A DNA stretch of 64,000 nt from Lachnospiraceae bacterium NK3A20 (GTDB taxonomy: Bacteria; Bacillota; Clostridia; Lachnospirales; Lachnospiraceae), in NCBI GenBank assembly GCA_900107575.1, contig FNQX01000022.1, forward strand, positions 1-64,000, in the 5' to 3' direction. Below, piece by piece: positions 7,930 through 16,539 of the stretch. Each line of letters starts with the position of its first letter. Position 1 is the first letter of the stretch. The translations under genes were made by a program, and so were the position numbers. The notes beneath the pieces were generated by a model, which was not told where the DNA came from, did not search any database, and was given only the letters and a program-made list of their open reading frames with translations.

Positions 7930-8823
7930 TTAGTCCGTGGGGCGGGCTCTTCTGCTGCCTGCGGTTCTGCTTCCGGCGTCTCCTGGCTTTGAGGTTCCGG
8001 CCTTTGCAGCTTTGGATCTGGTTGCTCCGGCTTTGGTGCTTCTCTTCCTGGACTCCCCGTCCTTGCGGTAAATGTAACCGAGCCCTTTGAGGAGCAGGCG
8101 GTTGTCGACCGTGATGTCGTGCCGGCAGTAGGGTGCAATGAGTCTGCCCATGCCACCCGTTGCCACGATGCTGCCGATGTTCCCGCCGAGCGCCTCTGTG
8201 TACCTGTCAATGATGCCGTCGAGCGCACCCGCGGAACCGTAGACGATGCCGCTCTTCATGGCGTCGATCGTGTTGGTCGAGATTACCTTTTTCGGCGCGG
8301 TGTAATCAATGCTGGGAAGGAGGGAGGTCTCCTTCGTCAGTGCTTCCAGCGAGATGCCGGTGCCCGGCAGGATCGAACCGCCCAGATAGCTGCCCTTCTC
8401 ATCCACGACGGTGACAGTCGTCGCCGTGCCCATGTCGATGATGATGCAGGGAAGAGGATATTCCTCTTTGGCGGCAACGGCGGTTGCGACGAGGTCACCC
8501 GCAATGGTGCCGGGATCGTCCAGCTTGATGTTGAGACCGGTCTTCACGCCGGCACCGAGGACCAGCGGCTCGATTCCGGTGATCAGCTTCACGGCCTTTG
8601 CGAGCACCTGTGTGACCTGCGGCACGACAGAGGAGATGATCGCGCCCTCGAAGCCCTTGGAATCAATGCCCGCAAGGTCGAAAATCTCTCTAATCTTCGC
8701 GGCATATTCGTATGCTGTTCCGATTATGTCCGTTCCGATCTGGACGGTCTGTGTCACTTCATTCTCTTCATTGATGCAACCGAGAACAGTATGTGTGTTT
8801 CCGGTATCCAGTGCCAGTATCAT
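7930..8823 (-). CDS. coaX: Type III pantothenate kinase
   Basis: Catalyses the first step of coenzyme A synthesis (ATP + pantothenate). The 297-residue protein shows the ASKHA-fold phosphate motifs LALDTGNTHT at the N-terminus and DMGTATTVTVVD near residue 130, plus GGSILPG and ATGGMG, all typical of CoaX. It is about 40 residues longer than usual: after the conserved end (LLLKGLGYIYR) there is a Ser/Lys/Arg/Ala-rich basic tail. The tail may have arisen by loss of the original stop. An imperfect hairpin overlaps the last codons. Confidence 0.92.
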   Translation of the reverse strand: MILALDTGNTHTVLGCINEENEVTQTVQIGTDIIGTAYEYAAKIREIFDLAGIDSKGFEGAIISSVVPQVTQVLAKAVKLITGIEPLVLGAGVKTGLNIKLDDPGTIAGDLVATAVAAKEEYPLPCIIIDMGTATTVTVVDEKGSYLGGSILPGTGISLEALTKETSLLPSIDYTAPKKVISTNTIDAMKSGIVYGSAGALDGIIDRYTEALGGNIGSIVATGGMGRLIAPYCRHDITVDNRLLLKGLGYIYRKDGESRKRSTKAGATRSKAAKAGTSKPGDAGSRTAGSRRARPTD

Positions 8824-8882
8824 AGCGCCCTCTTTTCTTTGTTACCCTACACTTACACGGTTAGATGATTCAGTCTATTCTT

Positions 8883-8963
8883 CGTAAGAGTTCAGAAGTA
8901 TTGGCTCTGAACTCTTACGGTTACGCATGTATGATCTGCCTGCTTAACATGTACTTTGGAATG
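8883..8963. repeat. Hairpin plus remnant of the dispersed repeat
   Basis: CGTAAGAGTTCAG (8883-8895) pairs perfectly with CTGAACTCTTACG (8907-8919). Next to it, 8938-8958 (CCTGCTTAACATGTACTTTGG) resembles one end of the dispersed palindromic repeat (CCTGCTGAATATCTACTTTGG at 42898-42918). The same order, repeat followed by a GTAA-AGTTC hairpin, occurs at 32362-32505. The remnant supplies the last codons of oppF. Confidence 0.6.
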
Positions 8964-10014
8964 CTTCAGCAACAGAGCCTTTCTCATCCACCTGTGCCGA
9001 TGGCTGTTCTGCGGCGAGACGGCATGCGGCCCGGTGCTCCTCGCTGTCCGTGGTCGGCACCGCGGTAAGCGATGGCCTCTTCAGACATTCGCTGTTCGCG
9101 TACGGACACCTGTGGTAGAAACAGCAGGCACCCTCCGGGTCTTCATTCCTGACCTCGAACTGCGCGTTCGCCTTCGCGATGTCGGCGAGCGTCCCCGTGC
9201 CGTCGTCCTCAATCCGGGAGGTGAAGTCCGGGATCGCCGCGAGCAGGAGCTTCGTGTAAGGGTGCACCGGGTGATGGTACACGTCCTCGGCGCTGCCGAT
9301 CTCCACGATCGTGCCGCGGTACATGACGGCGATGCGGTCACAGAGATAGTACACGACATTCAGGTTGTGGGAGATGAAGAGCATGGCGAAATCCGCCCCG
9401 GCGTCGATCTCGTGGAAGAGATTCAGGATCTGTGCGCCGACAGAGACGTCGAGCGCGGACACGGCTTCATCCGCGATGATCAGTTCCGGCTGCAGCATCA
9501 GCGCGGCGCCAATGCAGACTCTCTGCCGCTGCCCGCCAGAGAGCTCTCTGGGGTAGCGATCCGCGTAGGAGGCATCCAGACCGACCTTCTCCAGCATGTC
9601 ATTCACCGCGCGAATCTGTTCTTCCCTGGTTCCGATGTTGTGGGCGCGCAGCGGCTCGCGCATCGTGGAGCCGATCGTCATCCGCGGATTCAGCGCGCTC
9701 ATCGGATCCTGGAAGACAGCCTGCACCTTCTCTGTGAATTTCCTGCGGTCCGACTTGCTGTATTCCATGCCACCCACACGGATTGTCCCCTCGAAAGGGA
9801 GCTGCCCCAGGATGGCGTTACCCAGCGTGGATTTACCGCAGCCGGATTCCCCGACGAGACCGAAGAATTCATCGGTGTGGATCGTGAAGGATACGTCGCT
9901 TAGCACCTGTCTCTTCTGCCTCTTGGCGAAAATCCCGAGCCCGGTGTCCTCATAGTAGTTATTCACGTGCGAGACCTCGAGGATCTCGCCTTTCTCACTG
10001 TTCATCTCACTCAT
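8944..10014 (-). CDS. oppF: Oligopeptide ABC transporter ATPase OppF-like
   Basis: One of two ATPases that power a peptide/nickel-family importer at the inner face of the membrane. The 356-residue protein has Walker A GESGCGKST, the Q-loop region AVFQDPMSALNPRMT, the ABC signature LSGGQRQR, Walker B LIIADEAVSALDVS and an H-loop (SHNLNVV). It ends with the cysteine-bearing oligopeptide transporter C-terminal domain (CCFYHRCPYANSEC). It is the last gene of the minus-strand oppABCDF cluster, 3 nt after oppD. Its 3' end lies in a repeat remnant, so the last residues are probably not conserved. Confidence 0.9.
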   Translation of the reverse strand: MSEMNSEKGEILEVSHVNNYYEDTGLGIFAKRQKRQVLSDVSFTIHTDEFFGLVGESGCGKSTLGNAILGQLPFEGTIRVGGMEYSKSDRRKFTEKVQAVFQDPMSALNPRMTIGSTMREPLRAHNIGTREEQIRAVNDMLEKVGLDASYADRYPRELSGGQRQRVCIGAALMLQPELIIADEAVSALDVSVGAQILNLFHEIDAGADFAMLFISHNLNVVYYLCDRIAVMYRGTIVEIGSAEDVYHHPVHPYTKLLLAAIPDFTSRIEDDGTGTLADIAKANAQFEVRNEDPEGACCFYHRCPYANSECLKRPSLTAVPTTDSEEHRAACRLAAEQPSAQVDEKGSVAEAFQSTC

Positions 10015-10017
10015 CTC

Positions 10018-11013
10018 TTACTCTGCTCTCAGGAAGTGACAGTAGGCGACATGGTCTTTTGCGATCTGTACAGCGTCCGGTGCCTGTTGCCTGCAAATAT
10101 CCTGCGCGATGGGGCAGCGTGGCGCGAACGGGCAGGGATCCCGGTACTCCTCCGTGGAGGGCACGTGGCCAGGGATCGCGGGGAGACTCTCTCCCTTGGA
10201 ATCCGCCCTCGGAATGGAGCGGAGGAGCCCTTTCGTATATTCGTGTGCGGGATGGCGCATGATCACATGGGCCGGCGCTGATTCCGCGATCTTCCCCGCG
10301 TACATGATGATCACGCGGTCACAGATCTGGTTGATGACAGCGAGATCGTGGGAGATGAAGATGATCGACATCTTATGTTTCCTGCTGATGTGTTTCAACA
10401 GGCGCAGCACCTGTGCCTGCACCGTCACATCCAGCGCGGTCGTCGGCTCATCCGCGATCATGAGCTTCGGCCGACAGATCGTCGCCATGGCGATCATCAC
10501 TCTCTGCCGCTGCCCGCCGGAGAGCTGGTGTGGATATTTCTCCATGGTGACTTCGGGGTCGGGCAGTCCTACTTCGCGTAGAGATTCTGCAACGCGCTTC
10601 GTGATCTCTTCTTCTGGGATCTCTTTGTGGTGGATGCGTAGCGGCTCTCCGACCTGCCTGCCGATTTTCACCAGGGGATTCAGGCTGGTCAGGGGCTCCT
10701 GATAGATCATCGAGATATCTCTGCCGTTCATGGCGGCGCGCTCCCTCTCCGACATCTTCGCGAGATCCTTCCCCTCGAAGAGGATCTGTCCGCCGGAAAC
10801 GAAGAGAACGTCCGGGAGCAGACCCATGATGGCAAGGTTCGTGACGGTTTTGCCGCAGCCGGACTCGCCCACGACGCCGAGAATCTCGCCTTCCGCCACC
10901 TCATAGCCGATGTCGTCGACCGCGCGGTAGATCTTGTCGCCTTCGCGGATGCCGATGGAGAGATTGCGAATCTCTAAAAGATTTTGTGAAGTTACAGTCT
11001 TAGATTCACTCAT
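10018..11013 (-). CDS. oppD: Oligopeptide ABC transporter ATPase OppD-like
   Basis: Second ATPase of the peptide importer. The 331-residue protein has Walker A GESGCGKT, MIYQEPLTSLNPL, signature LSGGQRQR, Walker B LMIADEPTTALDVT and SHDLAVI. It ends with the OppD/F C-terminal domain carrying CPFAPRCPIAQDIC and a further Cys, the position of a reported Fe-S-like or structural cysteine cluster in Dpp/OppD proteins. It lies between oppC and oppF in transcription order. Confidence 0.9.
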   Translation of the reverse strand: MSESKTVTSQNLLEIRNLSIGIREGDKIYRAVDDIGYEVAEGEILGVVGESGCGKTVTNLAIMGLLPDVLFVSGGQILFEGKDLAKMSERERAAMNGRDISMIYQEPLTSLNPLVKIGRQVGEPLRIHHKEIPEEEITKRVAESLREVGLPDPEVTMEKYPHQLSGGQRQRVMIAMATICRPKLMIADEPTTALDVTVQAQVLRLLKHISRKHKMSIIFISHDLAVINQICDRVIIMYAGKIAESAPAHVIMRHPAHEYTKGLLRSIPRADSKGESLPAIPGHVPSTEEYRDPCPFAPRCPIAQDICRQQAPDAVQIAKDHVAYCHFLRAE

Positions 11014-11103
11014 AGACAGTCACCTGTATCGGAAAACAGCAGACCCGCCGGGACCATAGCGGACCAGCGGAACGCCCTCATGTCCTGGGGGCGCCTGATA
11101 TTT

Positions 11104-11904
11104 TCACGCAAGATAACGTTTCCGTAAGCCTTCGCCGACGCAGTTGAAAGCAACAATCGTGACGACGATCATGAGGCCGGGCGCCAGTGCGCACCATGGC
11201 GCGTTGAAGATGATGCTCTGCGCCTCGTAGAGCATACGGCCCCAGGAGGGAGCGGGCGGCTGGATGCCGAGCCCCAGATAGCTCATGCTGGATTCGGCCA
11301 GAATCGCGTTGGAGAGGCCGACGATGACGGACGAGAGCAGGAGCGGGATGATGTTCGGGAAAATGTGCACGAGGAGAAGACGCAGATCGGAGTCGCCGAA
11401 CACCCGATTGTTCCGGACGAAATCCGCGTTCTTGTACTGGAGCGTGCCCGTGCGCACGATGCGGGTGAAGCTGGGGATGAACATGATGCAGAGCGCGATG
11501 ACGATCGTGTAGTTGCCGGGCGGCAGGACAGTTACCATAATGAGCGCGATGAGGATGCCGGGAAATGAGTTGATGGCGTCGATGATACGCATGATGACCT
11601 CGTCGACCCAGCCGCCGGCATAACCGGCGAGAAGACCCAGCACGATGCTGATGAGCGTGCAGAACAAAACCGTGGAGACCGCGACAGCGAGCGTGAAGCG
11701 GGCGCCGACAATGGCGCGGGAGAAGACGTCACGGCCCATGTTGTCGGTGCCGAAGATGTGCTGCAGGGACGGCGCAGCCATCCGGGACGCGGGATCCATT
11801 TCATTGATGCCGTAGGGGGTCCAGAAGAGGGAGAGGACGGCGAGAAGGATCACAATGCCGGCCAGAGTGCAGCCTATTCTGAATTCGATTTTGCCTGATT
11901 TCAT
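11104..11904 (-). CDS. oppC: Oligopeptide ABC transporter permease OppC-like
   Basis: Membrane permease (about six helices, 266 residues) of the peptide importer. It starts with the OppC-type N-terminal segment (one helix), then has the family motif GTDNMGRDVFSR and the coupling-helix EAA region (ILAESSMSYLGLGIQPPAPSWGRML). The start at ATG 11904 is chosen because AGGAG lies 7 nt before it; the frame is open to 11937. The gap of 120 nt to oppB and 90 nt to oppD is larger than elsewhere in the cluster. Confidence 0.9.
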   Translation of the reverse strand: MKSGKIEFRIGCTLAGIVILLAVLSLFWTPYGINEMDPASRMAAPSLQHIFGTDNMGRDVFSRAIVGARFTLAVAVSTVLFCTLISIVLGLLAGYAGGWVDEVIMRIIDAINSFPGILIALIMVTVLPPGNYTIVIALCIMFIPSFTRIVRTGTLQYKNADFVRNNRVFGDSDLRLLLVHIFPNIIPLLLSSVIVGLSNAILAESSMSYLGLGIQPPAPSWGRMLYEAQSIIFNAPWCALAPGLMIVVTIVAFNCVGEGLRKRYLA

Positions 11905-12024
11905 ATCGGTGCTCCTGTGCCGCACATTTGGCGGCACCCACGCGGGAAAACACTTAAGCGATTACTCGCGAATGGGATTTCTCGTGAAGGCGATTTTGCA
12001 CAAAGGGAACTATCGCGTTCTCGC

Positions 12025-12969
12025 CTAATTCGAGAGCCTGATCCGGGGATCAATGACCTGGATCAGAATGTCCACGATGAAATTCGTGATGACGATGATG
12101 AGTGCGATGTACATGACGAGCGTCTGCGTGAGCGGGAAATCGCGGCCGGTAACGGAAGAGATGAGGAGCCTGCCGATGCCGGGGACGCCGAAGACCTGCT
12201 CCACGATGATGGAACCGGAGAAAATGCTGCCGATCATCATGCCGATGAGCGGGATGACGGCCACAATCGCGTTGCGCAGGATGTGCCCGTAGAGAATCGT
12301 GCGATGTGACGCGCCCTTGCCCCGCGCAGTACGGACGTAATCCTTGTCCATCTCATCGAGCATGGCAGTCCGGATGTATTTCGTGAGGATCGCGATCTCG
12401 GGAACGGCGATCGCCAGCGCCGGGAAGATCATGAACCGAAGGAAAGCGCCGAAGTCCTGCTGATAGGAGACGTAGCTTCCGGGGGTGAAGAGGTGCAGTA
12501 CCAGGCCGAATACCCACATGAAGATGATGCTGAGGAAGAATCCGGGGATGGAGATGCCGATCATGGTGAGGAAATTCACGACCTGTTCCGCCGCGGTGTT
12601 GCGTCTGCTGGCTGCATAGACGCCCAGTGGGATCGACACCACGAGCGTCAGGACAATGACCATGAGACCCAGGAGCGCGGTCACGACAATGCGGTCGCCC
12701 AGGAGTGTCTTCACCGGCATGGAGTAGCGGATCGAGGTGCCGAAATCCCCGCGGAAAAATCCGAAGATCCAGCTCGTGTACTGCTGCCACAACGGCAGAT
12801 CGGTGCCAAGCTGGTGGCGGAGAAGTTCTAATTTCTCCGCCGACGCGCTCGTACCCAGGATGAGCTGTGCCGGGTCACCCGGGATGATGTGGAACGCAAG
12901 GAAAGTCATAAGCGAGATCAGGAACATTGTGAGGATCAGGATGACTGCCTTTCTGATGAGATAGCGCAT
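12025..12969 (-). CDS. oppB: Oligopeptide ABC transporter permease OppB-like
   Basis: First membrane permease of the peptide importer, 314 residues. It begins with an N-terminal helix (RYLIRKAVILILTMFLISLMT, of which the first 20 residues are basic/hydrophobic), then the periplasmic segment IPGDPAQLILG, and the EAA motif region YVRTARGKGASHRTILYGHILRNA is recognisable near residue 215. The start is only 2 nt after the oppA stop, consistent with coupling. Substrate range cannot be read from the permease. Confidence 0.9.
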   Translation of the reverse strand: MRYLIRKAVILILTMFLISLMTFLAFHIIPGDPAQLILGTSASAEKLELLRHQLGTDLPLWQQYTSWIFGFFRGDFGTSIRYSMPVKTLLGDRIVVTALLGLMVIVLTLVVSIPLGVYAASRRNTAAEQVVNFLTMIGISIPGFFLSIIFMWVFGLVLHLFTPGSYVSYQQDFGAFLRFMIFPALAIAVPEIAILTKYIRTAMLDEMDKDYVRTARGKGASHRTILYGHILRNAIVAVIPLIGMMIGSIFSGSIIVEQVFGVPGIGRLLISSVTGRDFPLTQTLVMYIALIIVITNFIVDILIQVIDPRIRLSN

Positions 12970-12971
12970 AG

Positions 12972-14513
12972 TTACTGTATCCTGTAAACCGAGGCAAAAT
13001 CCACGGCATAGAGAGGGTAGCCGGTGTAGCCCGCGAACTTCGTGCTGTAGACGAAATTGTTCGCGATGTCCTGGATGTAGACGCTGGCCGCCTCGTCGGA
13101 GAGGATCTTCTGACACTCCTTAAATCCCGCGACGCGCTTCTCCTGATCTACGGCAGCCGTAGCCTTTGCGTAGGCAGCGTCATAGTCCTTCGAGTTGAAG
13201 TTCACGAAGTTGTTGTGTGCGTCCGAAACATACCTGGAGAGGAACGCCGTGGGAGACGCGATGCTGCCGTCGACGGAGATGATGGTCGCGTCGTAGTCGC
13301 GGTTAGTATAGACATTCTCGAGCCAGGTCGCCCAGTCAACCTGCTGAATATCCATGGTGATGCCGGCCTTGGCGAGCTGGTTGACGAGAACCTGCGCGGA
13401 GTCGAGGTGCACCTGATAGTTGGAAGGTACCTTCACAGTGAAGGAGAAGCCGTTGGGATAGCCGGCGTCGGAGAGGAGGTGTTTTGCCTTCTTCACATCG
13501 ACGTCGTAGGCATGCGTGACATCATCATTGAAAAAAGAAGACAGGCCGGGAATCATTGCTGTGCCGATCTCTGTGCCGTAGCCGTAATCCACCGTATTGA
13601 TGACACCCTCGGAATCCACGGCGTAGGAGAGCGCCTGACGAACCCGGACGTCATCGAAGGGTGTGTTGGCATTGTTGAGATACAGCGCCTGCACCGCATT
13701 GGAGTGACCGACATTGATCGTGGAGCTATTCTTGTCGACCTGTTCCGAAATCGCAGCGTTCGCAGTGAAGCCGTCGATCGCGCCGGACTGATAGTTGACG
13801 AGAAGGTCGGAGCTGGATGCGATGAAACGGATGATGATCTCATTGAGGTGCGCCGGCGTGCCCCAGTAGTCGGGGTTCTTATCCAGCGTTACGTGATCCT
13901 GGACAGCGTAGCTGGCGAATTTATAGGGGCCGGTGCCGATGGGCGCGAGGGCCAGTTCCCCTTGGTTGTCGGAATCCTTGGGAATGATGGCCTGGGAAGC
14001 GATGGCGAGGAAATCCGCATCGCCCTTTTTGAGTGTCACAACGATGGTCTTATCGTCCGTGGCTTCGAAAGAGTCCACGTTGTCATAGCCGGGAATGCCG
14101 CTGTCGATGGCGTGCTGAATGGAGTAGAGCACATCGTCCGTCGTGACTACAGCACCATTGTGGAACTTCACACCGTCGCGCAGCGTGAAGGTGTAGGTTT
14201 TGGCGTCATCGGAAATCTTGTAATCAGAAGCGACCGCGCCGGAGAAGGTTCCGTCAGGATTGACCTTGACCAGACCCTCATAGATGTTGAAATAGATGCT
14301 CTTGGCATCGGCTGTGGTAGCGGTGAAGGGATCGAAGTTGTCGACTTCCGTTGCCAGTCCGTAAACGAAGTTGCCGCCGTCTGCCGGTGTGGCATCGGAG
14401 GTGTTCGCTGTGGAAGCGACGGAATTGTCGGATGCGGGTTTGGACTGCCCACATGCGGCGAGAGAGACTGCGGCGATGGCCGCGAGAATAGTAGCGAAGA
14501 TTCTTTTCTTCAT
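12972..14513 (-). CDS. oppA: Peptide-binding lipoprotein OppA-like
   Basis: Extracellular substrate-binding protein (SBP family 5) that delivers peptides, or possibly nickel/other ligands, to the OppBCDF importer. The 513-residue precursor has a lipoprotein signal peptide (KKRIFATILAAI...) with lipobox LAAC at about residue 20, a Ser/Thr-rich linker and the family motif FTLRDGVKFHNGAVVTTDDV. GGAGGAAAA precedes ATG 14513. It is the promoter-proximal gene of the cluster, as expected for the most highly needed component. Confidence 0.9.
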   Translation of the reverse strand: MKKRIFATILAAIAAVSLAACGQSKPASDNSVASTANTSDATPADGGNFVYGLATEVDNFDPFTATTADAKSIYFNIYEGLVKVNPDGTFSGAVASDYKISDDAKTYTFTLRDGVKFHNGAVVTTDDVLYSIQHAIDSGIPGYDNVDSFEATDDKTIVVTLKKGDADFLAIASQAIIPKDSDNQGELALAPIGTGPYKFASYAVQDHVTLDKNPDYWGTPAHLNEIIIRFIASSSDLLVNYQSGAIDGFTANAAISEQVDKNSSTINVGHSNAVQALYLNNANTPFDDVRVRQALSYAVDSEGVINTVDYGYGTEIGTAMIPGLSSFFNDDVTHAYDVDVKKAKHLLSDAGYPNGFSFTVKVPSNYQVHLDSAQVLVNQLAKAGITMDIQQVDWATWLENVYTNRDYDATIISVDGSIASPTAFLSRYVSDAHNNFVNFNSKDYDAAYAKATAAVDQEKRVAGFKECQKILSDEAASVYIQDIANNFVYSTKFAGYTGYPLYAVDFASVYRIQ

Positions 14514-14641
14514 TTTTCCTCCTGCTGCTGCTCTGCGATTCCGATCCGGCACCCGCCGGACGGGCTTCCATGTCATGGAAACATCAGATGTAGCGCAGTT
14601 CCAATATACACCCTCGCGGCGTGAGGTCAAGCGCTGTTCCT

Positions 14642-14666
14642 GGGGGGAGGTGGTTACCTCCCCGGG
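14642..14666. other. GC-rich hairpin overlapping the SDR stop
   Basis: GGGGAGGT-GGTT-ACCTCCCC spans the stop codon of the SDR gene. No U-tract is present. It may be a weak terminator between the SDR gene and oppA on the minus strand. Confidence 0.4.
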
Positions 14667-15517
14667 ATGCGGCGTACCAACGCCATAATTCCCATCATAA
14701 TATCAGAGGAGAAAATCTTACCGAAAAACCGGTCGAGTGCCGCGATCGGGTTCGGCGTGCAGACGGCAAGGCCGAGCTTCGTCGTAAGGAGAGCCTTGGA
14801 CACCACAATGTCCATGGTCGAGGCGAACGGGAAGCTGGCAAAATATGCTTTGCTGCCGCCTTCTGTTTCATCTGCAGCGGTCGGGATGAATTCTGTGTCC
14901 TTCACCCAGTAAGGGCAGACTGCCGTCACATAGATTTTCCGAGGCAGCAGCTCGATACGCAGCGCTCTGGAATAGCGGTACAGGAACGACTTCGAGGCGG
15001 CGTAGACATTCATGTACTGGATCGGCTGGAACGCTGCCACAGAGCAGATCTCACAGATGTGCGAATTCTCCCGCATGAAGGGGATGCAGATCTGCGACAT
15101 ATCTACTGCGGCGCGGCAGTTGAGATCAATCATGTTGTCGATCTGCTCCAGCGGAATCTCGGCATAGCTGCCAATCTTGCCAAAACCCGCAGCGTTGATG
15201 AGGAGACGTACGTCAGGCTTTTCTTCTTCGAGCAGCGCCCTGATCTCCTGGATGGCAGCCTTGTCTGTCAGGTCATAGGGCAGCACACGGAGCGGTGTCC
15301 TTGTGCCTTCCTGTAACTCTTCCAGCCGTTCTTTCCTCCGGGCGATCACCCAGAACTCATCATATTCTCTGTTATCCGCATCCATCTGACGGATGAATTC
15401 TCTGCCAAGGCCGGAAGAGGCGCCTGTGACGATGGCGATCCTTTTCCCAGCGGCACGTTCCGTTGTCCTGCTGTCTGCGGTATTCTCTTCAAACTGCCCG
15501 TAAGCTTTCGTTTCCAT
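14654..15517 (-). CDS. Short-chain dehydrogenase/reductase
   Basis: This 287-residue NAD(P)-dependent oxidoreductase of the classical SDR family has the cofactor motif TGASSGLG (about 31-38), an NAAG motif (INAAGFGKIG), a catalytic Ser (CSVAAFQPI) and YAASK (Tyr/Lys). The C-terminal region (FFGKIFSSDIMMGIMALVRR) is hydrophobic and may touch the membrane, as in DltE-like SDRs. The substrate is unknown. It is upstream of and co-directional with oppABCDF but has about 140 nt between, so it is probably a separate unit. Confidence 0.85.
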   Translation of the reverse strand: METKAYGQFEENTADSRTTERAAGKRIAIVTGASSGLGREFIRQMDADNREYDEFWVIARRKERLEELQEGTRTPLRVLPYDLTDKAAIQEIRALLEEEKPDVRLLINAAGFGKIGSYAEIPLEQIDNMIDLNCRAAVDMSQICIPFMRENSHICEICSVAAFQPIQYMNVYAASKSFLYRYSRALRIELLPRKIYVTAVCPYWVKDTEFIPTAADETEGGSKAYFASFPFASTMDIVVSKALLTTKLGLAVCTPNPIAALDRFFGKIFSSDIMMGIMALVRRIPGR

Positions 15518-15561
15518 AGACCTGTGCCTCCGAATCTTGATGTAGATTGCGTATATCTGTT

Positions 15562-15704
15562 CTGCACTTTCGCCTGTGCGAGTAGGGTCGGGTGCAGCGA
15601 TCTATTCTGCCGACGCGCTTCGCGCGTTGGCCCAAGCCCAATTTCTTCACACCCGCTCGTGCGAGCACGGCGGCTGTTCAGAAATTGTTCCTGGCGGAAT
15701 AGAT
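15562..15704. repeat. Complex inverted-repeat cluster upstream of comB
   Basis: The gap between the divergent SDR and comB genes is packed with pairing segments: CTGCAC (15562-15567) with GTGCAG (15592-15597); ATCTATTC (15600-15607) with GAATAGAT (15697-15704); AATTTCT with AGAAATT inside that; and local stems CGCGCTTCGCGCG and CGTGCGAGCACG. It would form a branched cruciform or RNA structure of about 105 nt. Confidence 0.65.
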
Positions 15705-15728
15705 ATCCATATTATAGCAGAGCTGGTG

Positions 15729-15734
15729 TATAAT
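15729..15734 (+). promoter_or_regulatory. -10 box of comB
   Basis: TATAAT lies 38 nt before the comB ATG. No clear -35 is visible at 17 nt, where the inverted-repeat cluster ends. Confidence 0.4.
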
Positions 15735-15771
15735 ACGCGAAGTTGATTTGCATGCAGGGAGCGGGAATTTT

Positions 15772-16473
15772 ATGGACATTCGCATTCTGGAATTGATTGA
15801 CGGCGCGAAAAGAGCAGAAGGCCTGACGGTCATTATTGACGTTTTCCGTGCGTTTTCATTGGAATGTTATCTGTTCGAGCGCGGAGCAAAGCGCATCTAT
15901 CCTATCGGAAGCCTGGATGCCGCGTTTGCCCTGAAAAAGGAGCACCGGGACTACGTTCTCATCGGAGAGCGGGGCGGCGCGAAGGTCGAAGGCTGCGATT
16001 TCGGCAACTCGCCCTGGCAGTCGAGGGAATTCGACTTTACAGGGAGAACGGTGATTCACACAACAAGCGCGGGGACGCAGGGGATCGTGAATGCTGCCGC
16101 GGCGGGGGCCGAGGAGATTGTGACAGCGAGCCTCGTCAACGCGAGAGCAGTCGCAGAGCATATTAAGAAGAAAGATCCGAAGGTCGTATCCATCGTAGCA
16201 ATGGGCAAGGCCGGCATTGAAACGGCCGGTGAAGATGTCCTCTGTGCCGAATATATCAAGGCCTGTCTGGAAGGCAGGGGAGAAGAATTCCACATCCAGG
16301 AGAAGGCATCGGCCTTAAAGGATACAGATGGCAGTCATTTCTTCAATCCGGACAACCAGGAAGTCTTCCCGGAAGGTGACTTCTTCCTCTGTACGGAGTG
16401 CGATAAGTTCGACTTCGTGATCCGCGTCGGACAGGACGAGCAGGGAAGGCTTATCACCACTGCCACATTGTAA
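15772..16473 (+). CDS. 2-phosphosulfolactate phosphatase family (ComB)
   Basis: A 233-residue protein of the ComB family, Mg2+-dependent phosphatases known from coenzyme M synthesis in methanogens. Family features include the N-terminal IIDVFRAFSLECYL, IGERGG and NSPWQSREFDFTGRTVIHTTSAGTQG. Clostridia lack coenzyme M, so the real substrate here is probably different or part of sulfolactate metabolism; no other com genes are near. The start is ATG 15772 with AGGGAGCGGG upstream. Confidence 0.8.
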   Translation: MDIRILELIDGAKRAEGLTVIIDVFRAFSLECYLFERGAKRIYPIGSLDAAFALKKEHRDYVLIGERGGAKVEGCDFGNSPWQSREFDFTGRTVIHTTSAGTQGIVNAAAAGAEEIVTASLVNARAVAEHIKKKDPKVVSIVAMGKAGIETAGEDVLCAEYIKACLEGRGEEFHIQEKASALKDTDGSHFFNPDNQEVFPEGDFFLCTECDKFDFVIRVGQDEQGRLITTATL

Positions 16474-16480
16474 TGTAGGA

Positions 16481-16537
16481 AAAGGCCCCGGGATTTTCAT
16501 GCGGCTGCGTGATAATCCTGGGGTCTTTCTGTTTTTG
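16481..16537. terminator. Bidirectional terminator
   Basis: AAAGGCCCCGGGATT pairs with AATCCTGGGGTCTTT across a 19-nt loop (stem with a few mismatches). A T-rich tract follows on the plus strand (CTGTTTTT) and TTTTCC on the minus strand, so it can serve both convergent genes. Confidence 0.75.
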
Positions 16538-16539
16538 CT

